A stretch of DNA of 36,542 nt from assembly GCA_003220265.1 (NCBI GenBank), contig QHRW01000093.1:28116-64657 (forward strand), in the 5' to 3' direction. The position numbers were made by a program, and so were the translations under genes. Below, piece by piece: positions 16,224 to 23,550 of the stretch. This DNA is from Candidatus Rokuibacteriota bacterium (GTDB lineage: Bacteria > Methylomirabilota > Methylomirabilia > Rokubacteriales > CSP1-6). The notes below the pieces were generated by a model. It did not search any database, was not told the origin of the DNA, and saw only the letters and a program-made list of their open reading frames with translations. The first letter of the stretch is position 1. Each line of letters begins with the position of its first letter.

Positions 16224-18520
16224 GGCGCGGCGATCCTGGCCCAGATGCGCGCGGGCGTGAGCGGCATGTCCAGGTGGGTGACGCCCAGCGAGCCCAGCGC
16301 GTCGACGACCGCGTTGACGACGGCCGGCGGCAGGCCGATCGTGCCCGCCTCGCCGAGCCCCTTGGCGCCGAGCGGGTTGAACGGCGATGGCGTGTCGTGG
16401 TGCAGGATCTCGGCGACCGGCACGTCGTCGGCGCGCGGCAGCGCGTAGTCCATCAGCGTGCCGGTCAGCAAGTGGCCGTCCGCGTCGAACTGGATGGCCT
16501 CCATCACGATCTGGCCCCAGGCCTGCGCCAGCGAGCCCTCGAGCTGGCCGTCGGCCAGCAAGGGATTGACGATCGTCCCGGCGTCGTCCACCCACACGAC
16601 GCGCTCGGGCACGACGACGCCCGTCTCGCGCTCCACGCGCACGGCGACGACGAAGGCGCCCGAGCTCCACACCTCGCCCGGCGCCTCGAAGAATCGCGTC
16701 GCCTCCAGTCCCGGCTCGAGACCGGCCGGCAGCGCGCCCATCCGGTACGCCACGTCGGCGACCGCGCGCCACGGCACCGTGCGGTCGGCGGCGCCCACGA
16801 CGTGAAAGCCACCCGGCACGGCGAGCACGTCGGCGACGGCAGCCTCGAGCATCGCGGCGGCGATCCGGCGTCCCTTGTCGCGCACGTCCTTCGAGGCGAG
16901 CGCGAGCGCGCCGCCGCCGAGCGCCGTGCTGCGGCTGCCCGCCGTGCCCGAGCCCTGCGGCGCGCCGGCCGTGTCGCCGTGGCGGACGGTGACCTGGTCG
17001 GGCTCGACGCCGAGATGCTCGGCGACGACCTGCGCGAACGTCGTCTCGTGCCCCTGCCCGTGCGGGCTCGAGCCCGTGATCGCCGTCACCGCCCCCGTGC
17101 GCTCCATGCGCACCACGCCGCTCTCCCAGCCGAGCGCCGCCGGCTCGACGTAGAGCGAGAGCCCGACGCCCACCAGCTCGCCACGCCGGCGGCGCTCGGC
17201 CTGGGCGCGGCGCAGCGCGGAATAATCCGCGGCCTCCAGCGCGCGCTCGAGCACGGCGCGATAGTCGCCCGAGTCGTAAATCTGGCCCGTGGCGGTCGTG
17301 TAGGGAAACGCCGTCGCGGGAATCAGGTTGCGGCGGCGGATCTCGGCGGGATCGATGCCGAGCGCGCGGGCGGCCTCGTCCATCAAGCGCTCGATGAGGA
17401 ACGCCGCCTCCGGCCGGCCGGCGCCGCGATAGGCGCCCACGGGCGGCGTGGTGGTGAACGCGCCCGTCACCTGGATGTCCACGTCGCGCACCGTGTAGGC
17501 GCCGGGCAGGCAGCGCGCGTGGTTGCGCGGGTTCGTGCACGCGGAGAACGACAGGTACGCGCCCAGCGGCGCCTCGATGCGCGCGCTGAGGCCGCGGATG
17601 CGTCCCTCCCCGTCGAGCGCGAGCCGCCCCCGCGAGCGCGCGCCGCGCGAGTGCTGCGTGGTGACGAGGTCTTCCTGGCGCGTGGAGATCCACTTCACCG
17701 GCCGTCGCAGGCGGCGCGCGAGCCAGGCAACCAGCGGCTCTTCGCGGTAGGGCCCGCCCTTGACGCCGAAGCCGCCCCCGACGTCGGGGGCGATGACGCG
17801 CACGCGGCCCTCATCGAGGCCGAGCATCCGGGCCAGCTCGGAGCGGACGCGGAAGGGCGCCTGCGTGGACGTCCACACGGTCAGCGACTCCGTCAGGTCG
17901 TCCCACGCGGCGAGGGCGCAACGCGGCTCCATCGGCACGCCGGCGATCAGGTTCTGCTCGACCGTCAGCTCGACGACCTTGGCCGCGCCGGCGAACGCGC
18001 CGTCGGGATTGCCGGCGCGCCACGTCTGGCCGAGCGAGCGGTTGCCCGGCGCGTCGTCCCAGATCTTCGGCGCCGCGGCCGCGAGGGCGGCCGGCGCCGT
18101 CGCCACCCCGGGCCCGGCCTCGTACTTCACGTGGACGAGCGCCACGCCGTCCCACGCCGCCTCCGGCGACTCGGCGACGACAGCCGCCACCGGCGTGCCC
18201 TGGGCGTGCACGCGCTCGGCGGCCAGCAGCGGCGCCGCTTTCACGATCATGTCGCGGAACAGGCGGTTGACGGGCAGCGGCTCGGTCACGTCGAGGTCGG
18301 CCGCGGTGAGGACGGCCACCACGCCGGCGACGCGCCGCGCCCGCGCGACGTCCACCGACACCACGCGCGCATGAGCATGCGGGCTGCGCACGAGCGCGAG
18401 ATGGAGGAGCCCGGCCGGCTGGAGGTCATCGACGAAGCGCCCGCGCCCCGTGAGCAGCGGCGCGTCCTCGCGCCGCCGGAGCGGCTTCCCGATCCAGCTT
18501 TTTTCTAATGGGGGCGACAT
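16220..18520 (-). CDS. Molybdenum hydroxylase large subunit (CoxL / xanthine dehydrogenase family), no small or medium subunit nearby
   Basis: This 766-residue protein is the Mo-molybdopterin cytosine dinucleotide subunit of an aldehyde or heterocycle hydroxylase. The N-terminal Ald_Xan a/b hammerhead (IGKPLRRREDAPLLTGRGRFVDDL) is followed by the Mo-cofactor domains with GGGFGVKGG (248-256), the active-site loop AYRGAGRPEA (363-372), GQGHETTFAQ (488-497) and GAKGLGEAG, with the catalytic Glu at 724. The AYRGAGR loop lacks the Cys of true CO dehydrogenase (AYRCSFR), so CO oxidation is unlikely. The ATG at 18520 gives the normal start. No FAD-binding medium or 2Fe-2S small subunit is in the window, so electron transfer must use partners encoded elsewhere. 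It overlaps tctB. Confidence 0.93.
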   Translation of the reverse strand: MSPPLEKSWIGKPLRRREDAPLLTGRGRFVDDLQPAGLLHLALVRSPHAHARVVSVDVARARRVAGVVAVLTAADLDVTEPLPVNRLFRDMIVKAAPLLAAERVHAQGTPVAAVVAESPEAAWDGVALVHVKYEAGPGVATAPAALAAAAPKIWDDAPGNRSLGQTWRAGNPDGAFAGAAKVVELTVEQNLIAGVPMEPRCALAAWDDLTESLTVWTSTQAPFRVRSELARMLGLDEGRVRVIAPDVGGGFGVKGGPYREEPLVAWLARRLRRPVKWISTRQEDLVTTQHSRGARSRGRLALDGEGRIRGLSARIEAPLGAYLSFSACTNPRNHARCLPGAYTVRDVDIQVTGAFTTTPPVGAYRGAGRPEAAFLIERLMDEAARALGIDPAEIRRRNLIPATAFPYTTATGQIYDSGDYRAVLERALEAADYSALRRAQAERRRRGELVGVGLSLYVEPAALGWESGVVRMERTGAVTAITGSSPHGQGHETTFAQVVAEHLGVEPDQVTVRHGDTAGAPQGSGTAGSRSTALGGGALALASKDVRDKGRRIAAAMLEAAVADVLAVPGGFHVVGAADRTVPWRAVADVAYRMGALPAGLEPGLEATRFFEAPGEVWSSGAFVVAVRVERETGVVVPERVVWVDDAGTIVNPLLADGQLEGSLAQAWGQIVMEAIQFDADGHLLTGTLMDYALPRADDVPVAEILHHDTPSPFNPLGAKGLGEAGTIGLPPAVVNAVVDALGSLGVTHLDMPLTPARIWARIAAP

Positions 18521-18523
18521 TCT

Positions 18524-18605
18524 AAATGGGGGCCCCGACATGGCCCCCATACCCCCAAATGCTCGGCGGCGCCCCGGCAAAGCCGGGGCGCCCCTCGATA
18601 TCCCG
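18524..18605 (+). repeat. Double-hairpin intergenic repeat, copy A
   Basis: The core reads ATGGGGGCC (18526-18534), spacer, ATGGCCCCCATACCCCCAA (18540-18558), which folds as one GC hairpin. Next comes a perfect 11-bp stem GGCGCCCCGGC (18568-18578), loop AAA, GCCGGGGCGCC (18582-18592), then CTCGATATCCCGC. It fills the gap between the ACMSD-like gene's stop and the Mo-hydroxylase start. Copies B and C near 25.95 and 31.7 kb share the same order of parts. It resembles REP/BIME-type elements and could attenuate transcription between the two genes. Confidence 0.7.
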
Positions 18606-18617
18606 CTCGATACGCGT

Positions 18618-19610
18618 TCACGCCGGGCCCAGGAAACGTGTCGCGGCGATCCCCTCGATCTGGGCGATTGCGGCCGTGGGCAGGTTTGCCTCGGCCAGTG
18701 CGGCGACGGGGTCGTCGCTGCCCATGTCGAAGGGGTAGTCGCTGCCGATCACCACGCGGTCGGCGCCGAACTGCTCGACGATGAAGCGCAGATTGGCGGC
18801 GCTGAGCGTGAGCGAGTCGAAGTAGAGCCGCCGGGCGTACTCGCGCGGCGGCCTGGGGATGGCCGCCGGGCCTTCCGGCCGCACCTTCCAGCCGTGATCG
18901 AGCCGTGCCAGCGTGAAGGGAAAGGCGCCGCCGCCGTGCGCGAAGCAGAGACGCAGCGCCGGCAGCCGCTCGAGCACCCCACCGAAGATCAGCTTGGAAA
19001 TGGCCAGCGCCGTCTCGAGCGGGTTGCCGACGATCAGCGGGAAGTAATACTTCGTCAGCCGGTCCTGGCCGACGAGGGGACTCGCCGGATGTACGAAGAC
19101 GGCGACGTCGAGGTCGGCGCACGCCTCGAAGAATGCAAACAGGACGGGATCGTCGAAGTCGCGGCCGGCCGGGCAGGAGCCGATCTCGACGGCGCGAAGG
19201 CCCAGGCGCTCGCGGCAGTGGCGCAGCTCCTTGACGGCGAGATCCGTGTCCTGGAGCGGCACCGTGGCCATCCCGACGAAGCGCGCCGGATGGCGCGCCG
19301 CCACCGCGGCCACGTTCTCGTTCTGCAGCCGCGCGAAGGCCGCGTTGGCGCGCGCATCGGCCCAGTAACAGAACATCACGGGCGGCGGCGAGAGGGCCTG
19401 GCGGTCGATGCCGAGCCGGTCCATGTCCTCGATGCGCCGCGCGGGGCTCCACGAGCGGTCGTCGATGTCGCGGAAGAACGTGTCGCCGGTCATGATCGTG
19501 GCGCGGCAGGCATCCTTGCGCACCAGGCGCGGCCACGGCGCGCCGCCGAAGCGCGCGGCCCAGTCCTCCCAGCCCTCGGGGACGACGTGGGTGTGGAGAT
19601 CGATCCGCAC
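18618..19610 (-). CDS. ACMSD-like metal-dependent decarboxylase (amidohydrolase superfamily)
   Basis: The 330-residue product closely follows 2-amino-3-carboxymuconate-6-semialdehyde decarboxylase. The metal ligands H6 and H8 (DLHTHVVP), H174 (FVHPA) and D291 (GSDYPFDMG) and the catalytic H225 in LCFAHGGGAFPF fall at nearly the same residue numbers as in known ACMSDs, and the KYYFPLIVGNPLETALAI segment also matches. It should remove a carboxylate from a ring-derived or carboxylated substrate without oxygen. The start is GTG at 19610, two bases after the upstream tctC stop, which puts the HxH motif at the expected place. Whether the substrate is ACMS itself is unknown, since no kynurenine-pathway gene is nearby. 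Confidence 0.9.
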   Translation of the reverse strand: MRIDLHTHVVPEGWEDWAARFGGAPWPRLVRKDACRATIMTGDTFFRDIDDRSWSPARRIEDMDRLGIDRQALSPPPVMFCYWADARANAAFARLQNENVAAVAARHPARFVGMATVPLQDTDLAVKELRHCRERLGLRAVEIGSCPAGRDFDDPVLFAFFEACADLDVAVFVHPASPLVGQDRLTKYYFPLIVGNPLETALAISKLIFGGVLERLPALRLCFAHGGGAFPFTLARLDHGWKVRPEGPAAIPRPPREYARRLYFDSLTLSAANLRFIVEQFGADRVVIGSDYPFDMGSDDPVAALAEANLPTAAIAQIEGIAATRFLGPA

Positions 19611-19612
19611 GC

Positions 19613-20593
19613 CTACTTGTCCTCGACCTTGCCGATGCGCTTCACCACCTCGGCCAGGGTGTGCGCGTCCTTGTCCCAGAACGCCTTGAACTCGTCGGCG
19701 TCCTGGTACGCGATCGGGGTCTGCGCCTTCTCCATGGCCGATCTGAACTCGGGGTCCTGCACGGACTGGCGGACAGCGTCGCGCAGCGCCTTCACCGTGG
19801 CCGCCGGCGTGCCCCTGGGCGTGAACAGGCCCGCCCACAGGTAGTACTCGACGTCGTAGCCGAGCTCCTTGAGCGTGGGCACGTCGGGAAACGCCGCCAG
19901 CCGAGTCGCGCCCCACGTGGCCAGCACGCGCATCTTGCCGGCCTTGGCGTGGGGCAGCGCCAGTGCCGGCGGCGAGGCCCAGAGCGCGGCGTGCTTGCCG
20001 AGCACCGCGGTCGTGGCCGGGCCGCCGCCCGTCGTCGGCAGGTGGCGCATCTTCAGCCCGCCGCCGGCCTGCAGCAGCATCTCCAGCGGCACGTGCGAGG
20101 CGCCGTAGATTCCGGACGAGGCGTAGGTGATCTCGCCGGGCCGTTTGCGCGCGTCGTCGAGCAGCTCCTTGACCGACTTCCACGGCAGCTCGGCGTTGAC
20201 CGCGAGCACCGGGGGATCGGCGTTGAGGCGCGCGATGCCGACGAACTGGTCGCGCGTGTAGGCCGGCTTCTGGCCGAAGAGCGCGTCGCGCTCGGGCAGG
20301 AGCGAGATGCTGACCAGGCCCAGCAGCAGCGTGTAGCCGTCGGGCTTGGCGATCGCCACCGACTGCGCGCCGACCCCACCCCCCGCCCCGGCCTTGTTGC
20401 TGACGACCACGGGCTGCTTGACCAGCCGCTCCATCGCGGCGGCGAGCGGCCGGGCCGTGAGGTCGGCGATGCCGCCCGGCGGGAACGGCACCACGATCGT
20501 GAGCGGCCGCGAGGGATAGGGCTCGTCGGCGGCGGCCACGGGCGCGGCGGACAGCAGGGCGAGCGCGAGCAGCACGGCGCGGAGCGCTGTCAT
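19613..20593 (-). CDS. tctC: TctC/Bug family periplasmic solute-binding protein (second copy, operon head)
   Basis: This 326-residue protein has a signal peptide (LLALALLSAAPVAAA) and the TctC signatures YPSRPLTIVVPFPPGGIADLTARPLAAAMERL, GYTLLLGLVSISLLPERDALFG and SSGIYGASHVPLEMLL. It is clearly homologous to the copy at 13268-14251, with the N-terminal fifth nearly the same and the ligand-lobe loops diverged, so the two receptors may bind different carboxylates for the same TctAB pump. It is the first gene of the cluster, and a perfect TTGACA lies upstream. The ACMSD-like gene follows after two bases. Confidence 0.95.
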   Translation of the reverse strand: MTALRAVLLALALLSAAPVAAADEPYPSRPLTIVVPFPPGGIADLTARPLAAAMERLVKQPVVVSNKAGAGGGVGAQSVAIAKPDGYTLLLGLVSISLLPERDALFGQKPAYTRDQFVGIARLNADPPVLAVNAELPWKSVKELLDDARKRPGEITYASSGIYGASHVPLEMLLQAGGGLKMRHLPTTGGGPATTAVLGKHAALWASPPALALPHAKAGKMRVLATWGATRLAAFPDVPTLKELGYDVEYYLWAGLFTPRGTPAATVKALRDAVRQSVQDPEFRSAMEKAQTPIAYQDADEFKAFWDKDAHTLAEVVKRIGKVEDK

Positions 20594-20600
20594 GCGGCTC

Positions 20601-20630
20601 TCAGTACGCTGCAGGAGGCCACTGTGTCAA
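20601..20630 (-). promoter_or_regulatory. Possible sigma-70 promoter for the TctC-led gene cluster
   Basis: On the minus strand a perfect -35 TTGACA (20630-20625) lies ahead of the tctC start at 20593. The -10 candidates at 17-18 bp spacing (GTACTG or TACTGA) are poor, so this is either a weak promoter or one needing an activator. Purine-rich GGAGG-like sequence is lacking close to the ATG. Confidence 0.4.
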
Positions 20631-20657
20631 CCCGACGGACGCGAGCGCGAGACCGTG

Positions 20658-21041
20658 TCAGGGCTCGGCGCGGTAGCCGATCAGCTCGAGCAGGTTGCCG
20701 TCGGGATCCAGGAAGTAGAGGCACTCGTGGTCGCCCCAGTCGATCGGGGCGTGGTGCGGGATGTCGCGCTCGGCGAAGAAGCGCTGCGCACCCTGGTAGT
20801 CGTCCCACGAGACCTCGAACGCGTGGTGACTCTTCCCGAGCGGGTTCTTGACCTGGTCGAGGCCGCCTGGCGTGCGCTCCGGCTTGAGGAAGAGCGCGCA
20901 GCTTCCCTCGCCGTACGAGAGCAGGACCTGGTCGTCGAGACGCATCCGCACGGTCATCCCGAGCACGCCCGTATAGAAGCGCTCGGCGCGCGCCAGCTCG
21001 GCCACGTCCACCCCGAAATGATCGAGCCGCCGGACCCGCAT
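20658..21041 (-). CDS. VOC family (glyoxalase/dioxygenase fold) protein
   Basis: This 127-residue, two-module vicinal-oxygen-chelate protein has metal ligands H8 (RRLDHFGV), H73 (SHHAFEV) and E119 (DGNLLELIGY), spaced as in extradiol dioxygenase-like and glyoxalase-like single-domain members. The DPDGNLLEL ending is typical. It probably binds a divalent metal and acts on a small substrate, which is not identifiable. The ATG at 21041 is chosen over an upstream ATG at 21062 because the fold begins at VRRLDH. It lies between the hydrophilin gene and the promoter of the TctC cluster. Confidence 0.88.
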   Translation of the reverse strand: MRVRRLDHFGVDVAELARAERFYTGVLGMTVRMRLDDQVLLSYGEGSCALFLKPERTPGGLDQVKNPLGKSHHAFEVSWDDYQGAQRFFAERDIPHHAPIDWGDHECLYFLDPDGNLLELIGYRAEP

Positions 21042-21099
21042 GCGCCCAAGGATAGCGCGCAACGGGACACAGCGGCTCGAAACGAACTAGGAGCGCGCC

Positions 21100-21306
21100 C
21101 TAGCGGTTCTCGGCGCCCTGATGCTGCTTGCCACCCTGCTGCTGCTCACGGCCGGGCATCTGCTGGCCACCCTGGTGCTGGTCCTGCTTCTGCTGGTCCT
21201 GCTTCTGCTCGCCCTGCTTGCCGCCCTGCTGCTCCTTGTCGAGCTGCACGGGCTGCCCGCTCTCCTGCTCGTCCTTGTTGTCCTGCCGGTTCTGCTTCTG
21301 GTCCAT
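21100..21306 (-). CDS. Glutamine-rich hydrophilin-like small protein
   Basis: This 68-residue, extremely hydrophilic protein has 23 Gln with many Lys, Asp, Glu and Gly, no aromatic residue and no Cys. Short internal repeats of the type KQDQQ and QQGGKQ are visible. This composition is that of bacterial hydrophilin or KGG-type desiccation-stress proteins, and it is probably disordered. Reality of the gene is supported by a strong Shine-Dalgarno (AAAGGAG, nine to ten bases before the ATG at 21306) and by a good sigma-54-type promoter match upstream. The opposite strand of the same DNA encodes only a Leu/Cys-rich shadow frame. A stress-protective role is inference from composition. Confidence 0.72.
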   Translation of the reverse strand: MDQKQNRQDNKDEQESGQPVQLDKEQQGGKQGEQKQDQQKQDQHQGGQQMPGREQQQGGKQHQGAENR

Positions 21307-21374
21307 TGCTCTCGCACTCCTTTCGCCGGCCGAGACCTCGTTGTCCCAGACGACTTTGCACGCCAGAGGAATGG

Positions 21375-21390
21375 TGCAACCAATGTGCCC
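21375..21390 (-). promoter_or_regulatory. Sigma-54-type (-24/-12) promoter match
   Basis: On the minus strand GGGCAC, ATTGG, TTGCA gives the -24 GG and -12 GC dinucleotides exactly ten bases apart, matching TGGCAC-N5-TTGC at all but the first base. The predicted start is about 58 bases upstream of the hydrophilin ATG. The 50 bases between it and queG would have to hold any close activator site; I see no clear palindrome there. Confidence 0.5.
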
Positions 21391-21441
21391 GCCACCACCG
21401 ACGCCAGGCTTTTGAAAGAAAGCGAACCGGCGGCGCGGCGA

Positions 21442-22512
21442 TCAGCCCGAGGCGCCGGCGCCGGGGTCCCCGGAGACTGCACCGTGCGTGGCTTCGAGCC
21501 GCGCCAGCGCCCAGGCCGCGGCTGCGCGCACGCCCGGGTCGGGATCGTCGAGCGCGCGGCGCAGAGCCGGCTCGGCCGCGCCGTCCCCGCGGTTGCCGAG
21601 CACGAGGGCGGCGTTGCGCGCCAGACCCGCGCGCTTGGCGCGGAAGATGGCGGTGCCGCGGAAGCGCGCGCGAAAGGTGGCGTCGTCCATGGCCAGCAGG
21701 ACCTCCAGCGACTCCAGCGGTCCGTGCGGCGCCAGCGCGGGCTCGCGCGCGAGCGGGACCTTGCGATTCCACGGACAGACGTCCTGGCAGACGTCGCAGC
21801 CGAAGAGCCAGTCGCGCATGTGCGGCTTCCACGCGTCCGGCACGTCCCCCCGGTGCTCGATCGTGAGGTAGGCGAGACAGCGCCGCGCGTCGAGGACCCA
21901 CGGCGCCACGAACGCATCCGTCGGACACGCCTCCAGGCACGCCGTGCAGGTGCCGCAGTGATCGGCCACCGGTCCGTCGGGGACAAGCTCGGCCGTCGTG
22001 AGCACGGTGCCGATGAAGAAGTAGGAGCCGGCGCGCGGCGCGATCAGGTTCGTGTTCTTGCCGATCCAGCCGAGCCCCGCCGACGCCGCAAGGTCGCGCT
22101 CGAGCACGGCGCTGGTGTCCAGCGAGGCCCGGCAGCCGGCGCCGGCCGTCTCGCTCAGGAAGTCCCGGAGGACGTGGAGCCGGGGCCGCATCACCTCGTG
22201 ATAGTCGGCGCCCCGTGCGTAGCGCGAGACGGCCTCCCAGCTCGGATCGTCGGCGCGCGGTCCGTAGTGGAGGGCGACGACGACCGCCGAGCGTACCCCC
22301 GGCAGCAGCCGCGCGGGCTCCAGCCGCTCCGCGCGCGTCTCCTCGATCCAGTCCATGCCCTCGCCGTAGCCGGCATCGAGCCAGCGCTGGAACTCCGCGG
22401 CGTGCTGAAGGGCCCCCACGTGGCCGACGGCCACGCGATCGAAGCCCAGCTCCAATGCTCGCGCCTTGACGATTCCGGTGAGCGCCAGCGCCGTGAGCTG
22501 CATATGGCGCAT
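21442..22512 (-). CDS. queG: Epoxyqueuosine reductase
   Basis: This 356-residue protein catalyses the last step of queuosine synthesis, reduction of epoxyqueuosine in tRNA to queuosine, with cobalamin and two 4Fe-4S clusters. Visible are the N-terminal substrate domain (GMDWIEETRAERLEPARLLPGVRSAVVVALHY), SLDTSAVLERDLAASAGLGWIGKNTNLI, the ferredoxin-like clusters CGTCTACLEACPTDAF and CDVCQDVCPWN, and a C-terminal HEAT-like helix pair. The start is ATG at 22512 (another ATG lies at 22503). It diverges from the XRE regulator gene across about 95 bases. No other queuosine gene is in the window. Confidence 0.94.
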   Translation of the reverse strand: MRHMQLTALALTGIVKARALELGFDRVAVGHVGALQHAAEFQRWLDAGYGEGMDWIEETRAERLEPARLLPGVRSAVVVALHYGPRADDPSWEAVSRYARGADYHEVMRPRLHVLRDFLSETAGAGCRASLDTSAVLERDLAASAGLGWIGKNTNLIAPRAGSYFFIGTVLTTAELVPDGPVADHCGTCTACLEACPTDAFVAPWVLDARRCLAYLTIEHRGDVPDAWKPHMRDWLFGCDVCQDVCPWNRKVPLAREPALAPHGPLESLEVLLAMDDATFRARFRGTAIFRAKRAGLARNAALVLGNRGDGAAEPALRRALDDPDPGVRAAAAWALARLEATHGAVSGDPGAGASG

Positions 22513-22606
22513 CGTAACGTGAGATCGGAGGCCACGCTCCGGGGGGTTGGGTATACCGGTGGCGTCATTTTTGCGTCTGAGGGCACCTCGAGAGTCCTCG
22601 ATACCG

Positions 22607-22963
22607 ATGCGAAAGCGCGCAGAACGGCACATTCGAAAGTTCATCGGCCAGCGTTTGCGCGCGCTTCGCAAGGAGCGCGGGCTCACGCAGGACAAGCTCG
22701 GGGAGCTCTCGGGGCTCAGTGGGAAGTTCATCGGCGAGGTCGAGCGCGGCCAGAAGAGTATCTCCATTGACAGTCTGTACGCTGTCGCTGTCGCCCTGCA
22801 GACACCACTGCCGTCCCTGGTCGACGTCCGGGTCGGCGAGCAGACCATCCCCCCCTCCGAGGACGTCGAGCGGATCTACGCCCTGATGGCCGGCCCGCAT
22901 CGGCAGGAAGAGATCCGGCGCGCCTACAACGTCCTGCGCGCCATGTTCGGCAAGGTCTCATAG
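22607..22963 (+). CDS. XRE family helix-turn-helix transcriptional regulator
   Basis: This 118-residue protein has a Cro/C1-type DNA-binding domain at about residues 13-70 (IGQRLRALRKERGLTQDKLGELSGLSGKFIGEVERGQKSISIDSLYAVAVALQTPLPSLVD), with the recognition helix around SGKFIGEVERG. The C-terminal 45 residues (EDVERIYALMAGPHRQEEIRRAYNVLRAMFG) are helical and may dimerise. The ATG at 22607 is preferred to the one at 22547 because the upstream 20 residues are not conserved-looking. An 8-bp palindrome GGTATACC (22551-22558) lies in the shared promoter region with queG and could be an operator. Targets are unknown. Confidence 0.9.
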   Translation: MRKRAERHIRKFIGQRLRALRKERGLTQDKLGELSGLSGKFIGEVERGQKSISIDSLYAVAVALQTPLPSLVDVRVGEQTIPPSEDVERIYALMAGPHRQEEIRRAYNVLRAMFGKVS

Positions 22964-22994
22964 GGGCGCACAGCGGGCCGCCGGGGGGGCACCT

Positions 22995-23474
22995 CTAGGG
23001 GATGCCCTGCCAGTCGTCCGCAGTGTCCGCGTCGCGCCGCAGCCCACCGGGAATCGCCGCCAGCTTCGGGACGGGCGCCGTCCAGCGCCGTCGGCGCCGC
23101 TCCTGGCGCTTCGCGGGCAGCATGAGCGCGGCGAGCATCAGGCGGCTCAGACCGTTCGTCAGCAGCGTCACGAGGGCACGGCTGGCCCGCTGCCCCGACG
23201 CGGTCGAGCGCATGTTGCTGTCGAGCAGCGCCGGCGCGCCGAAGCGATGAGCGATCTCCGCCCACGCGCGCTCGCACGCTTCCTCGACATGTTTGCGCAC
23301 GATCGCCGTCACGTGGCGCTGCAGCAGTCGTCCACGCGCCTGACCCGGGGCCTGCAACACGCGTAGCACCGGCCGTTTCGTCGGCATACCCCTGAAGGGG
23401 AGCAACCCCTGTACCAGGGTGAGCGATGCGCACAACGTCGCGCAGAACCGGACGTTTTCGAGGAGTGTCGGCAT
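22995..23474 (-). CDS. Protein of unknown function, Arg-rich, possibly membrane-associated
   Basis: This 159-residue frame has strongly G/C-biased third codon positions throughout, which supports coding, but no recognisable domain. Features seen: an N-terminal partly hydrophobic stretch (FCATLCASLTLVQGLLPF), a charged helix (HVTAIVRKHVEEACERAWAEIAHRFG), a second moderately hydrophobic segment (ALVTLLTNGLSRLMLAALMLP) and then KRQERRRRRW. The true start may be ATG at 23474 or the internal ATG at 23387, which lies beside GC stem-forming sequence (CAGGGG/CCCCT). It converges on the XRE gene and is separated from the methyltransferase gene by about 75 bases. No function can be proposed. Confidence 0.5.
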   Translation of the reverse strand: MPTLLENVRFCATLCASLTLVQGLLPFRGMPTKRPVLRVLQAPGQARGRLLQRHVTAIVRKHVEEACERAWAEIAHRFGAPALLDSNMRSTASGQRASRALVTLLTNGLSRLMLAALMLPAKRQERRRRRWTAPVPKLAAIPGGLRRDADTADDWQGIP

Positions 23475-23550
23475 GCGGACGCTCGCGGGAATGAGTGAAT
23501 TCTGATCGAAGGGGAAGGCGCGCGCGAAACTTTCACCCGCTCGCAGCGCG

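Noticed and set aside
16220..18520. Carbon monoxide dehydrogenase (form I CoxL)
   Set aside because: The active-site loop is AYRGAGR rather than the Cys-containing AYRCSFR, and coxM/coxS are absent.
21121..21415. Plus-strand Leu/Cys/Trp-rich hydrophobic frames opposite the hydrophilin gene
   Set aside because: They are the complement of CAG/CTG-rich codons; no ribosome site, while the minus-strand frame has one and a promoter match.
23380..23425. Short repeats of the type ACCCCTGAAGGGG / ACCCCTGTACCAGGG as a CRISPR or repeat array
   Set aside because: There are only two partial, unequal units with no spacer periodicity, and they lie inside a frame with good codon bias.
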